Assembly: GCA_034359265.1 (NCBI GenBank)
Contig: CP136896.1
Span: forward strand, 36,074,001-36,138,000
DNA length: 64,000 nt
Direction of reading: 5' to 3'
Source: Canna indica
Lineage: Eukaryota; Streptophyta; Magnoliopsida; Zingiberales; Cannaceae
Shown one piece after another: positions 37,264 through 49,042 of the stretch. The notes under the pieces were generated by a model. The model saw only the letters and a list, made by a program, of their open reading frames with translations. It had not been told where the DNA came from and made no database searches. Position 1 is the first letter of the stretch, and each line of letters begins with the position of its first letter. Made by a program: the position numbers and the translations under genes.

Positions 37264-40200
37264 GTGAATGTTCTGGAGTCGCTCGGGACTCAGATTACAG
37301 GGCGTTTCGAGCCGATACCCCGAAGTTCAATCAGTCTGCTTCGTTCAATATTCTATTCGAAAAATAGTGCAATTCTGTGCATTAGTCTGTCTAGAATAAC
37401 TCGATTAACAACTTCTCCCATCGCAGTGAATGTTCTGGAGTCGCTCGGTACTCAGATTACTGGGCGTTTCGAGCCGATACCCCGAAGTTCAATCAGTCTG
37501 CCTCGTTCAAAATCAATTCGAAAAATCGTGCAATTCTTTGCATTATTCTGTCAAAAATAACTCGATTAACAACTTCTCCCATCACAGTGAATGTTCTGGA
37601 GTCGCTCGGGACTCAGATTACAGGGCGTTTCGAGCCGATACCCCGAAGTTCAATCAGTCGGCATCGTTCAAGATCTATTCGAAAAAGCATGCAATTCTTT
37701 GCATTAGTCTGTCAAAAATAACTCGATTAACAACTTCTCCCATCGCAGTGAATGTTTTGGAGTCGCTCGGTACTCAGATTACTGGGCATTTCGAGTCGAT
37801 ACCCCGAAGTTCAATCAGTCGGCTTTGTTCAAAATCAATTCGAAAAATCATGCAATTATGTGCATTAGTCTGTCAAGAATAACTCGATTAACAACTTCTC
37901 CCATCGCAGTGAATGTTCTGGAGTCGCTCGGTACTCAAATTTCTGGGCGTTTCGAGCCGATACCCCGAAGTTCAATCAGTCGGCCTCGTTCAAAATCAAT
38001 TCGAAAAATTGTGCAATTCTTTGCATTAGTCTGTCAAAAATAACTCGATTAACAACTTCTCCCATCACAGTGAATGTTCTGGAGTCGCTCGGGACTCAGA
38101 TTACATTGCGTTTCGAGCCGATACCCCGAAGTTCAATCAGTCGGCATCGTTCAAGATCTATTCGAAAAAGCATGCAATTCTTTGCATTAGTCTGTCAAAA
38201 ATAACTCGATTAACAACTTCTCCCATCACAGTGAATCTTCTGGAGTCGGTCGGGACTCTGATTACAGGGCGTTTCGAGCCGATACCCCGAAGTTCAATCA
38301 GTCTGCTTCGTTCAAGATTCTATTCGAAAAATAGTGCAATTCTGTGCATTAGTCTGTCGAGAATAACTCGATTAACAACTTCTCCCATCACAGTGAATGT
38401 TCTGAAGTCGCTCGGTACTCAGATTACTGGGCGTTTTGAGCCGATACCCCGAAGTTCAATCAGTCGGCCTCGTTCAAAATCAATTCGAAAAATCGTGCAA
38501 TTCTTTGCATTAGTCTGTCAAAAATAACTCGATTAACAACTTCTCCCATCACAGTGAATGTTCTGGAGTCGCTCGGGTCTCAGATTACAGGGCGTTTCGA
38601 GCCGATACCCCGAAGTTTAATCAGTCGGCATCGTTCAAGATCTATTCGAAAAATCATGCAATTCTTTGCATTAGTCTGTCAAAAATAACTCGATTAACAA
38701 CTTCTCCCATCATAGTTAATGTTCTGGAGTCGCTCGGGACTCAGATTACAGGGCGTTTCGAGCCGATACCCCGAAGTTCAATCAGTTGGCTTCGTTCAAG
38801 ATTCTATTCGAAAAATCGTGCAATTCTGTGCATTAGTCTGTCAAAAATAACTCGATTAACAACTTCTCCCATCGCAGTGAATGTTCTGGAGTCGCTCGGT
38901 ACTCAGATTACTGGGCGTTTCGAGCTGATACCCCGAAGTTCAATCAGTCGACATCGTTCAAGATCTATTCGAAAAATCATGCAATTCTTTGCATTAGTCT
39001 GTCAAAAATAACTCGATTAACAACTTCTCCCATCACAGTGAATGTTCTGGAGTCGCTCGGGACTCAGATTACAGGGCGTTTCGAGCCGATACCCCGAAGT
39101 TCAATCAGTCTGCTTCGTTCAATATTCTATTCGAAAAATAGTGCAATTCTGTCCATTAGTCTGTCTAGAATAACTCGATTAACAACTTCTCCCATCGCAG
39201 TGAATGTTCTGGAGTCGCTCGGTACTCAGATTACTGGGCGTTTCGAGCCGATACCCCGAAGTTCAATCAGTCTGCCTCGTTCAAAATCAATTCGAAAAAT
39301 CGTGCAATTCTTTGCATTATTCTGTCAAAAATAACTCGATTAACAACTTCTCCCATCACAGTGAATGTTCTGGAGTCGCTCGGGACTCAGATTATAGGGC
39401 GTTACGAGCCGATACCCCGAAGTTCAATCAGTCGGCATCGTTCAAGATCTATTCCAAAAATCATGCAATTCTTTGCATTAGTCTGTCAAAAATAACTCGG
39501 TTAACAACTTCTCCCATCATAGTTAATGTTCTGGAGTCGCTCGGGACTCAGATTACAGGGCGTTTCAAGCCGATACCCCGAATTTCAATCAGTCGGCTTC
39601 GTTCAAGATTCTATTCGAAAAATCGTGTAATTCTGTGCATTAGTCTGTAAAAAATAACTCGATTAACAACTTCTCCCATCGCAGTGAATGTTCTGGAGTC
39701 GCTCGGTACTCAGATTACTGGGCATTTCGAGTCGATACCCCGAAGTTCAATCAGTCGGCTTCGTTCAAAATCAATTCGAAAAATCATGCAATTATGTGCA
39801 TTAGTCTGTCAAGAATAACTCGATTAACAACTTCTCCCATCGCAGTGAATGTTCTGGAGTCGCTCGGTACTCAAATTTCTGGGCGTTTCGAGCCGATACC
39901 CCGAAGTTCAATCAGTCGGCCTCGTTCAAAATCAATTCGAAAAATCGTGCAATTCTTTGCATTAGTCTGTCAAAAATAACTCGATTAACAACTTCTCCCA
40001 TCACAGTGAATGTTCTGGAGTCGCTCGGGACTCAGATTACTGTGCGTTTCGAGCCGATACCCCGAAGTTCAATCAGTCGGCATCGTTCAAGATCTATTCG
40101 AAAAAGCATGCAATTCTTTGCATTAGTCTGTCAAAAATAACTCGATTAACAACTTCTCCCATCACAGTGAATCTTCTGGAGTCGGTCGGGACTCTGATTA

Positions 40201-42101
40201 CAGGGCGTTTCGAGCCGATACCCCGAAGTTCAATCAGTCTGCTTCGTTCAAGATTCTATTCGAAAAATAGTGCAATTCTGTGCATTAGTCTGTCGAGAAT
40301 AACTCGATTAACAACTTCTCCCATCACAGTGAATGTTTTGAAGTCGCTCGGTACTCAGATTACTGGGCGTTTTGAGCCGATACCCCGAAGTTCAATCAGT
40401 CGGCCTCGTTCAAAATCAATTCGAAAAATCGTGCAATTCTTTGCATTAGTCTGTCAAAAATAACTCGATTAACAACTTCTCCCATCACAGTGAATGTTCT
40501 GGAGTCGCTCGGGACTCAGATTACAGGGCGTTTCGAGCCGATACCCCGAAGTTTAATCAGTCGGCATCGTTCAAGATCTATTCGAAAAATCATGCAATTC
40601 TTTGCATTAGTCTGTCAAAAATAACTCGATTAACAACTTCTCCCATCATAGTTAATGTTCTGGAGTCGCTCGGGACTCAGATTACAGGGCGTTTCGAGCC
40701 GATACCCCGAAGTTCAATCAGTTGGCTTCGTTCAAGATTCTATTCGAAAAATCGTGCAATTCTGTGCATTAGTCTGTCAAAAATAACTCGATTAACATCT
40801 TCTCCCATCGCAGTGAATGTTCTGGAGTCGGTCGGTACTCAGATTACTGGGCGTTTCGAGCTGATACCCCGAAGTTCAATCAGTCGGCATCGTTCAAGAT
40901 CTATTAGAAAAATCATGCAATTCTTTGCATTAGTCTGTCAAAAATAACTCGATTAACAACTTCTCCCATCACAGGGAATGTTCTGGAGTCCCTCGGGACT
41001 CAGATTACAGGGCGTTTCGAGCCGATACCCCGAAGTTCAATCAGTCTGCTTCGTTCAAGATTCTATTCGGAAAATAATGCAATTCTGTGCATTAGTCTGT
41101 CGAGAATAACTCGATTAACAACTTCTCCCATCGCAGTGAATGTTCTGGAGTCGCTCGGTACTCAGATTACTGGGCGTTTCAAGCCGATACCCCGAAGTTC
41201 AATCAGTCGGCTTCGTTCAAAATCAATTCGAAAAATCATGCAATTATGTGCATTAGTCTGTCAAAAATAACTCGATTAACAACTTCTCCCATCGCAGTGA
41301 ATGTTCTCGAGTCGCTCGGTACTTAGATTACTGGGCGTTTCGAGCTGATACCCCGAAGTTCAATCAGTCGGCATCGTTCAAGATCGATTAGAAAAATCAT
41401 GCAATTCTTTGCATTAGTCTGTCAAAAATAACTCGATTAACAACTTCTCCCATCACAGTGAATGTTCTGGAGTCGCTCGGGACTCAGATTATAGGGCGTT
41501 TCGAGCCGATACCCCGAAGTTCAATCAGTCTGCTTCGTTCAAGATTCTATTCAAAAAATAGTGCAATTCTGTGCATTAGTCTGTCGAGAATAACTCGATT
41601 AACAACTTCTCCCATCGCAGTGAATATTCTGGAGTCGCTCGGTACTCAGATTACTGGGCGTTTCAAGCCGATACCCCGAAGTTCAATCAGTCGGCTTCGT
41701 TCAAAATCAATTCGAAAAATCATGCAATTATGTGCATTAGTCTGTCAAAAATAACTCGATTAACAACTTCTCCCATCGCAGTGAATGTTCTGGAGTCGCT
41801 CGGTACTCAGATTACTGGGCTTTCGAGCTGATACCCCGAAGTTCAATCAGTCGGCATCGTTCAAGATCGATTAGAAAAATCATGCAATTCTTTGCATTAG
41901 TCTGTCAAAAATAACTCGATTAACAACTTCTCCCATCACAGTGAATGTTCTGGAGTCGCTCGGGACTCAGATTACAGTGCGTTTCGAGCCGATACCCCGA
42001 AGTTCAATCAGTCGGCATCGTTCAAGATCTATTCGAAAAAGCATGCAATTCTTTGCATTAGTCTGTCAAAAATAACTCGATTAACAACTTCTCCCATCAC
42101 A
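37264..42101 (+). repeat. 4838 bp HOR of 30 monomers, copy 2
   Basis: Every marker recurs at exactly +4838 (32426 to 37264, 33393 to 38231, 34200 to 39038, 35329 to 40167, 36620 to 41458). Rare private variants are shared, for example gggtctcag (33739 and 38577), aaaaattgtgc, ctcggttaac and gagtccctcgg. The clear single-base difference I noticed is G at 34315 against C at 39153; the final monomers (37103 and 41941) also differ. This is the youngest large duplication in the window, if it is not an assembly duplicate. Confidence 0.92.
41781..41940 (+). repeat. 160 bp B monomer
   Basis: Copy of the monomer at 36943 in the second 4838 bp repeat (+4838), followed by an intact rather than chimeric B monomer at 41941. 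Confidence 0.9.
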
Positions 42102-45100
42102 GTGAATCTTCTGGAGTCGGTCGGGACTCTGATTACAGGGCGTTTCGAGCCGATACCCCGAAGTTCAATCAGTCTGCTTCGTTCAAGATTCTATTCGAAA
42201 AATAGTGCAATTCTGTGCATTAGTCTGTCGAGAATAACTCGATTAACAACTTCTCCCATCACAGTGAATGTTCTGAAGTCGCTCGGTACTCAGATTACTG
42301 GGCGTTTTGAGCCGATACCCCGAAGTTCAATCACTCGGCCTCGTTCAAAATCAATTCGAAAAATCGTGCAATTCTTTGCATTAGTCTGTCAAAAATAACT
42401 CGATTAACAACTTCTCCCATCACAGTGAATGTTCTGGAGTCGCTCGGGACTCAGATTACAGGGCGTTTCGAGCCGATACCCCGAAGTTTAATCAGTCGGC
42501 ATCGTTCAAGATCTATTCGAAAAATCATGCAATTCTTTGCATTAGTCTGTCAAAAATAACTCGATTAACAACTTCTCCCATCATAGTTAATGTTCTGGAG
42601 TCGCTCGGGACTCAGATTACAGGGCGTTTCGAGCCGATACCCCGAAGTTCAATCAGTTGGCTTCGTTCAAGATTCTATTCGAAAAATCGTGCAATTCTGT
42701 GCATTAGTCTGTCAAAAATAACTCGATTAACATCTTCTCCCATCGCAGTGAATGTTCTGGAGTCGCTCGGTACTCAGATTACTGGGCGTTTCGAGCTGAT
42801 ACCCCGAAGTTCAATCAGTCGGCATCGTTCAAGATCTATTAGAAAAATCATGCAATTCTTTGCATTAGTCTGTCAAAAATAACTCGATTAACAACTTCTC
42901 CCATCACAGGGAATGTTCTGGAGTCGCTCGGGACTCAGATTACAGGGCGTTTCGAGCCGATACCCCGAAGTTCAATCAGTCTGCTTCGTTCAAGATTCTA
43001 TTCGGAAAATAATGCAATTCTGTGCATTAGTCTGTCGAGAATAACTCGATTAACAACTTCTCCCATCGCAGTGAATGTTCTGGAGTCGCTCGGTACTCAG
43101 ATTACTGGGCGTTTCAAGCCGATACCCCGAAGTTCAATCAGTCGGCTTCGTTCAAAATCAATTCGAAAAATCATGCAATTATGTGCATTAGTCTGTCAAA
43201 AATAACTCGATTAACAACTTCTCCCATCGCAGTGAATGTTCTGGAGTCGCTCGGTACTCAGATTACTGGGCGTTTCGAGCTGATACCCCGAAGTTCAATC
43301 AGTCGGCATCGTTCAAGATCGATTAGAAAAATCATGCAATTCTTTGCATTAGTCTGTCAAAAATAACTCGATTAACAACTTCTCCCATCACAGTGAATGT
43401 TCTGGAGTCGCTCGGGACTCAGATTATAGGGCGTTTCGAGCCGATACCCCGAAGTTCAATCAGTCTGCTTCGTTCAAGATTCTATTCAAAAAATAGTGCA
43501 ATTCTGTGCATTAGTCTGTCGAGAATAACTCGATTAACAACTTCTCCCATCGCAGTGAATGTTCTGGAGTCGCTCGGTACTCAGATTACTGGGCGTTTCA
43601 AGCCGATACCCCGAAGTTCAATCAGTCGGCTTCGTTCAAAATCAATTCGAAAAATCATGCAATTATGTGCATTAGTCTGTCAAAAATAACTCGATTAACA
43701 ACTTCTCCCATCACAGTGAATGTTCTGGAGTCGCTCGGGACTCAGATTACAGGGCGTTTCGAGCCGATACCCCGAAGTTCAATCAGTCTACTTCGTTCAA
43801 GATTCTATTCAAACAATAGTGCAATTCTGTGCATTAGTCTGTCGAGAATAACTCGATTAACAACTTCTCCCATCACAGTGAATGTTCTGGAGTCGCTCGG
43901 TACTCAGATTACTGGGCGTTTCAAGCCGATACCCCGAAGTTCAATCAGTCGGCTTCGTTCAAAATCAATTCGAAAAATCAAGCAATTATGTGCATTAGTC
44001 TGTCAAAAATAACTCGATTAACAACTTCTCCCATCGCAGTGAATGTTCTGGAGTCGCTCGGTACTCAGATTACTGGGCGTTTCGAGCTGATACCCCGAAG
44101 TTCAATCAGTCGACATCGTTCAAGATCTATTCGAAAAATCATGCAATTCTTTGCATTAGTCTGTCAAAAATAACTCGATTAACAACTTCTCCCATCACAG
44201 TGAATGTTCTGGAGTCGCTCGGGACTCAGATTACAGGGCGTTTCGAGCCGATACCCCGAAGTTCAATCAGTCTACTTCGTTCAATATTCTATTCGAAAAA
44301 TAGTGCAATTCTGTGCATTAGTCTGTCTAGAATAACTCGATTAACAACTTCTCCCATCGCAGTGAATGTTCTGGAGTCGCTCGGTACTCAGATTACTGGG
44401 CCTTTCGAGCCGATACCCCGAAGTTCAATCAGTCTGCTTCGTTCAATATTCTATTCGAAAAATAGTGCAATTCTGTGCATTAGTCTGTCTAGAATAACTC
44501 GATTAACAACTTCTCCCATCGCAGTGAATGTTCTGGAGTCGCTCGGTACTCAGATTACTGGGCGTTTCGAGCCGATACCCCGAAGTTCAATCAGTCAGCC
44601 TCGTTCAAAATCAATTAGAAAAATCATGCAATTCTTTGCATTAGTCTGTCAAAAATAACTCGATTAACAACTTCTCCCATCACAGGGAATGTTCTGGAGT
44701 CGCTCGGGACTCAGATTACAGGGCGTTTCGAGCCGATACCCCGAAGTTCAATCAGTCTGCTTCGTTCAAGATTCTATTCGGAAAATAATGCAATTCTGTG
44801 CATTAGTCTGTCGAGAATAACTCGATTAACAACTTCTCCCATCGCAGTGAATGTTCTGGAGTCGCTCGGTACTCAGATTACTGGGCGTTTCAAGCCGATA
44901 CCCCGAAGTTCAATCAGTCGGCTTCGTTCAAAATCAATTCGAAAAATCATGCAATTATGTGCATTAGTCTGTCAAAAATAACTCGATTAACAACTTCTCC
45001 CATCGCAGTGAATGTTCTGGAGTCGCTCGGTACTCAGATTACTGGGCGTTTCGAGCTGATACCCCGAAGTTCAATCAGTCGGCATCGTTCAAGATCGATT

Positions 45101-46299
45101 AGAAAAATCATGCAATTCTTTGCATTAGTCTGTCAAAAATAACTCGATTAACAACTTCTCCCATCACAGTGAATGTTCTGGAGTCGCTCGGGACTCAGAT
45201 TATAGGGCGTTTCGAGCCGATACCCCGAAGTTCAATCAGTCTGCTTCGTTCAAGATTCTATTCAAAAAATAGTGCAATTCTGTGCATTAGTCTGTCGAGA
45301 ATAACTCGATTAACAACTTCTCCCATCGCAGTGAATGTTCTGGAGTCGCTCGGTACTCAGATTACTGGGCGTTTCAAGCCGATACCCCGAAGTTCAATCA
45401 GTCGGCTTCGTTCAAAATCAATTCGAAAAATCATGCAATTATGTGCATTAGTCTGTCAAAAATAACTCGATTAACAACTTCTCCCATCGCAGTGAATGTT
45501 CTGGAGTCGCTCGGTACTCAGATTACTGGGCGTTTCGAGCTGATACCCCGAAGTTCAATCAGTCGACATCGTTCAAGATCTATTCGAAAAATCATGCAAT
45601 TCTTTGCATTAGTCTGTCAAAAATAACTCGATTAACAACTTCTCCCATCACAGTGAATGTTCTGGAGTCGCTCGGGACTCAGATTACAGGGCGTTTCGAG
45701 CCGATACCCCGAAGTTCAATCAGTCTACTTCGTTCAATATTCTATTCGAAAAATAGTGCAATTCTGTGCATTAGTCTGTCTAGAATAACTCGATTAACAT
45801 CTTCTCCCATCGCAGTGAATGTTCTGGAGTCGCTCGGTACTCAGATTACTGGGCGTTTCGAGCTGATACCCCGAAGTTCAATCAGTCGGCATCGTTCAAG
45901 ATCTATTAGAAAAATCATGCAATTCTTTGCATTAGTCTGTCAAAAATAACTCGATTAACAACTTCTCCCATCACAGGGAATGTTCTGGAGTCGCTCGGGA
46001 CTCAGATTACAGGGCGTTTCGAGCCGATACCCCGAAGTTCAATCAGTCTGCTTCGTTCAAGATTCTATTCGGAAAATAATGCAATTCTGTGCATTAGTCT
46101 GTCGAGAATAACTCGATTAACAACTTCTCCCATCGCAGTGAATGTTCTGGAGTCGCTCGGGACTCAGATTACAGGGCGTTTCGAGCCGATACCCCGAAGT
46201 TCAATCAGTCTGCTTCGTTCAATATTCTATTCGAAAAATAGTGCAATTCTGTGCATTAGTCTGTCTAGAATAACTCGATTAACAACTTCTCCCATCGCA
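42102..46299 (+). repeat. Mosaic segment of 26 monomers
   Basis: Starts with a fifth right-hand copy of the A gtgaatcttctgg, C ctgaagtcg, B agtttaatc, A' catagttaatg series. Inside it, 42909-43715 is repeated near 44685-45491 at +1776, and about 43590-44430 is repeated near 46820-47660 at +3229. A monomers with caatattc and tgtctagaat are frequent here, once as two A monomers in a row (44200 and 44362), which breaks the usual A-C-B order. Confidence 0.82.
44524..44684 (+). repeat. Chimeric monomer, C front and B tail
   Basis: The front has cagtcagcctcg and ttcaaaatcaa (C); the tail has ttagaaaaatcatgc and attctttgcattagtctg as in the B monomer at 42748. It stands at the start of the 1776 bp offset repeat 42909 to 44685 and is its junction. 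Confidence 0.83.
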
Positions 46300-49042
46300 G
46301 TGAATGTTCTGGAGTCGCTCGGTACTCAGATTACTGGGCGTTTCGAGCCGATACCCCGAAGTTCAATCAGTCAGCCTCGTTCAAAATCAATTCGAAAAAT
46401 CGTGCAATTCTTTGCATTATTCTGTCAAAAATAACTCGATTAACAACTTCTCCCATCACAGTGAATGTTCTGGAGTCGCTCGGGACTCAGATTACAGGGC
46501 GTTTCGAGCCGATACCCCGAAGTTCAATCAGTCGGCATCGTTCAAGATCTATTCCAAAAATCATGCAATTCTTTGCATTAGTCTGTCAAAAATAACTCGA
46601 TTAACAACTTCTCCCATCATAGTTAATGTTCTGGAGTCCCTCGGGACTCAGATTACAGGGCGTTTCAAGCCGATACCCCGAATTTCAATCAGTCGGTTTC
46701 GTTCAAGATTCTATTCAAAAAATCGTGTAATTCTGTGCATTAGTCTGTAAAAAATAACTCGATTAACAACTTCTCCCATCGCAGTGAATGTTCTGGAGTC
46801 GCTCGGTACTCAGATTACTGGGCATTTCGAGTCGATACCCCGAAGTTCAATCAGTCGGCTTCGTTCAAAATCAATTCGAAAAATCATGCAATTATGTGCA
46901 TTAGTCTGTCAAAAATAACTCGATTAACAACTTCTCCCATCACAGTGAATGTTCTGGAGTCGCTCGGGACTCAGATTACAGGGCGTTTCGAGCCGATACC
47001 CCGAAGTTCAATCAGTCTACTTCGTTCAAGATTCTATTCAAACAATAGTGCAATTCTGTGCATTAGTCTGTCGAGAATAACTCGATTAACAACTTCTCCC
47101 ATCACAGTGAATGTTCTGGAGTCGCTCGGTACTCAGATTACTGGGCGTTTCAAGCCGATACCCCGAAGTTCAATCAGTCGGCTTCGTTCAAAATCAATTC
47201 GAAAAATCAAGCAATTATGTGCATTAGTCTGTCAAAAATAACTCGATTAACAACTTCTCCCATCGCAGTGAATGTTCTGGAGTCGCTCGGTACTCAGATT
47301 ACTGGGCGTTTCGAGCTGATACCCCGAAGTTCAATCAGTCGACATCGTTCAAGATCTATTCGAAAAATCATGCAATTCTTTGCATTAGTCTGTCAAAAAT
47401 AACTCGATTAACAACTTCTCCCATCACAGTGAATGTTCTGGAGTCGCTCGGGACTCAGATTACAGGGCGTTTCGAGCCGATACCCCGAAGTTCAATCAGT
47501 CTACTTCGTTCAATATTCTATTCGAAAAATAGTGCAATTCTGTGCATTAGTCTGTCTAGAATAACTCGATTAACAACTTCTCCCATCGCAGTGAATGTTC
47601 TGGAGTCGCTCGGTACTCAGATTACTGGGCCTTTCGAGCCGATACCCCGAAGTTCAATCAGTCTGCCTCGTTCAAAATCAATTCGAAAAATCGTGCAATT
47701 CTTTGCATTATTCTGTCAAAAATAACTCGATTAACAACTTCTCCCATCACAGTGAATGTTCTGGAGTCGCTCGGGACTCAGATTACAGGGCGTTTCGAGC
47801 CGATACACCGAAGTTCAATCAGTCGGCATCGTTCAAGATCTATTCCAAAAATCATGCAATTCTTTGCATTAGTCTGTCAAAAATAACTCGATTAACAACT
47901 TCTCCCATCATAGTTAATGTTCTGGAGTCGCTCGGGACTCAGATTACAGGGCGTTTCAAGCCGATACCCCGAATTTCAATCAGTCGGCTTCGTTCAAGAT
48001 TCTATTCGAAAAATCGTGTAATTCTGTGCATTAGTCTGTAAAAAATAACTCGATTAACAACTTCTCCCATCGCAGTGAATGTTCTGGAGTCGCTCGGTAC
48101 TCAGATTACTGGGCATTTCGAGTCGATACCCCGAAGTTCAATCAGTCGGCTTTGTTCAAAATCAATTCGAAAAATCATGCAATTATGTGCATTAGTCTGT
48201 CAAAAATAACTCGATTAACAACTTCTCCCATCGCAGTGAATGTTCTGGAGTCGCTCGGTACTCAGATTACTGGGCGTTTCGAGCTGATACCCCGAAGTTC
48301 AATCAGTCGACATCGTTCAAGATCTATTCGAAAAATCATGCAATTCTTTGCATTAGTCTGTCAAAAATAACTCGATTAACAACTTCTCCCATCACAGTGA
48401 ATGTTCTGGAGTCGCTCGGGACTCAGATTACAGGGCGTTTCGAGCCGATACCCCGAAGTTCAATCAGTCTGCTTCGTTCAAGATTCTATTCGAAAAATAG
48501 TGCAATTCTGTGCATTAGTCTGTCGAGAATAACTCGATTAACAACTTCTCCCATCGCAGTGAATGTTCTGGAGTCGCTCGGTACTCAGATTACTGGGCGT
48601 TTCAAGCCGATACCCCGAAGTTCAATCAGTCGGCTTCGTTCAAAATCAATTCGAAAAATCATGCAATTATGTGCATTAGTCTGTCAAAAATAACTCGATT
48701 AACAACTTCTCCCATCGCAGTGAATGTTCTGGAGTCGCTCGGTACTCAGATTACTGGGCGTTTCGAGCTGATACCCCGAAGTTCAATCAGTCGACATCGT
48801 TCAAGATCTATTCGAAAAATCATGCAATTCTTTGCATTAGTCTATCAAAAATAACTCGATTAACAACTTCTCCCATCACAGTCAATGTTCTGGAATCGCT
48901 CGGGACTCAGATTACAGGGCGTTTCGAGCCGATACCCCGAAGTTCAATCAGTCTGCTTCGTTCAAGATTCTATTCGAAAAATAGTGCAATTCTGTGCATT
49001 AGTCTGTCGAGAATAACTCAATTAACAACTTCTCCCATCGCC
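46300..49042 (+). repeat. 2743 bp HOR of 17 monomers, copy 1
   Basis: Seventeen monomers (six of 162 bp), starting with C cagtcagcctcg and ending with A gtcaatgttctggaatcg (48881). Markers recur at +2743 (46945 to 49688, 47429 to 50172, 48397 to 51140, 48881 to 51624). Copy-specific changes noticed here: gggcctttcgag (47634), atcaagcaattatg (near 47207), gatacaccg (47804) and gagtccctcgg (46635). Confidence 0.9.

Noticed and set aside
37264..42101. Certain assembly error
   Set aside because: The second 4838 bp copy differs from the first by at least one base (39153) and at its end monomer, so it may be real; without reads it cannot be called either way.
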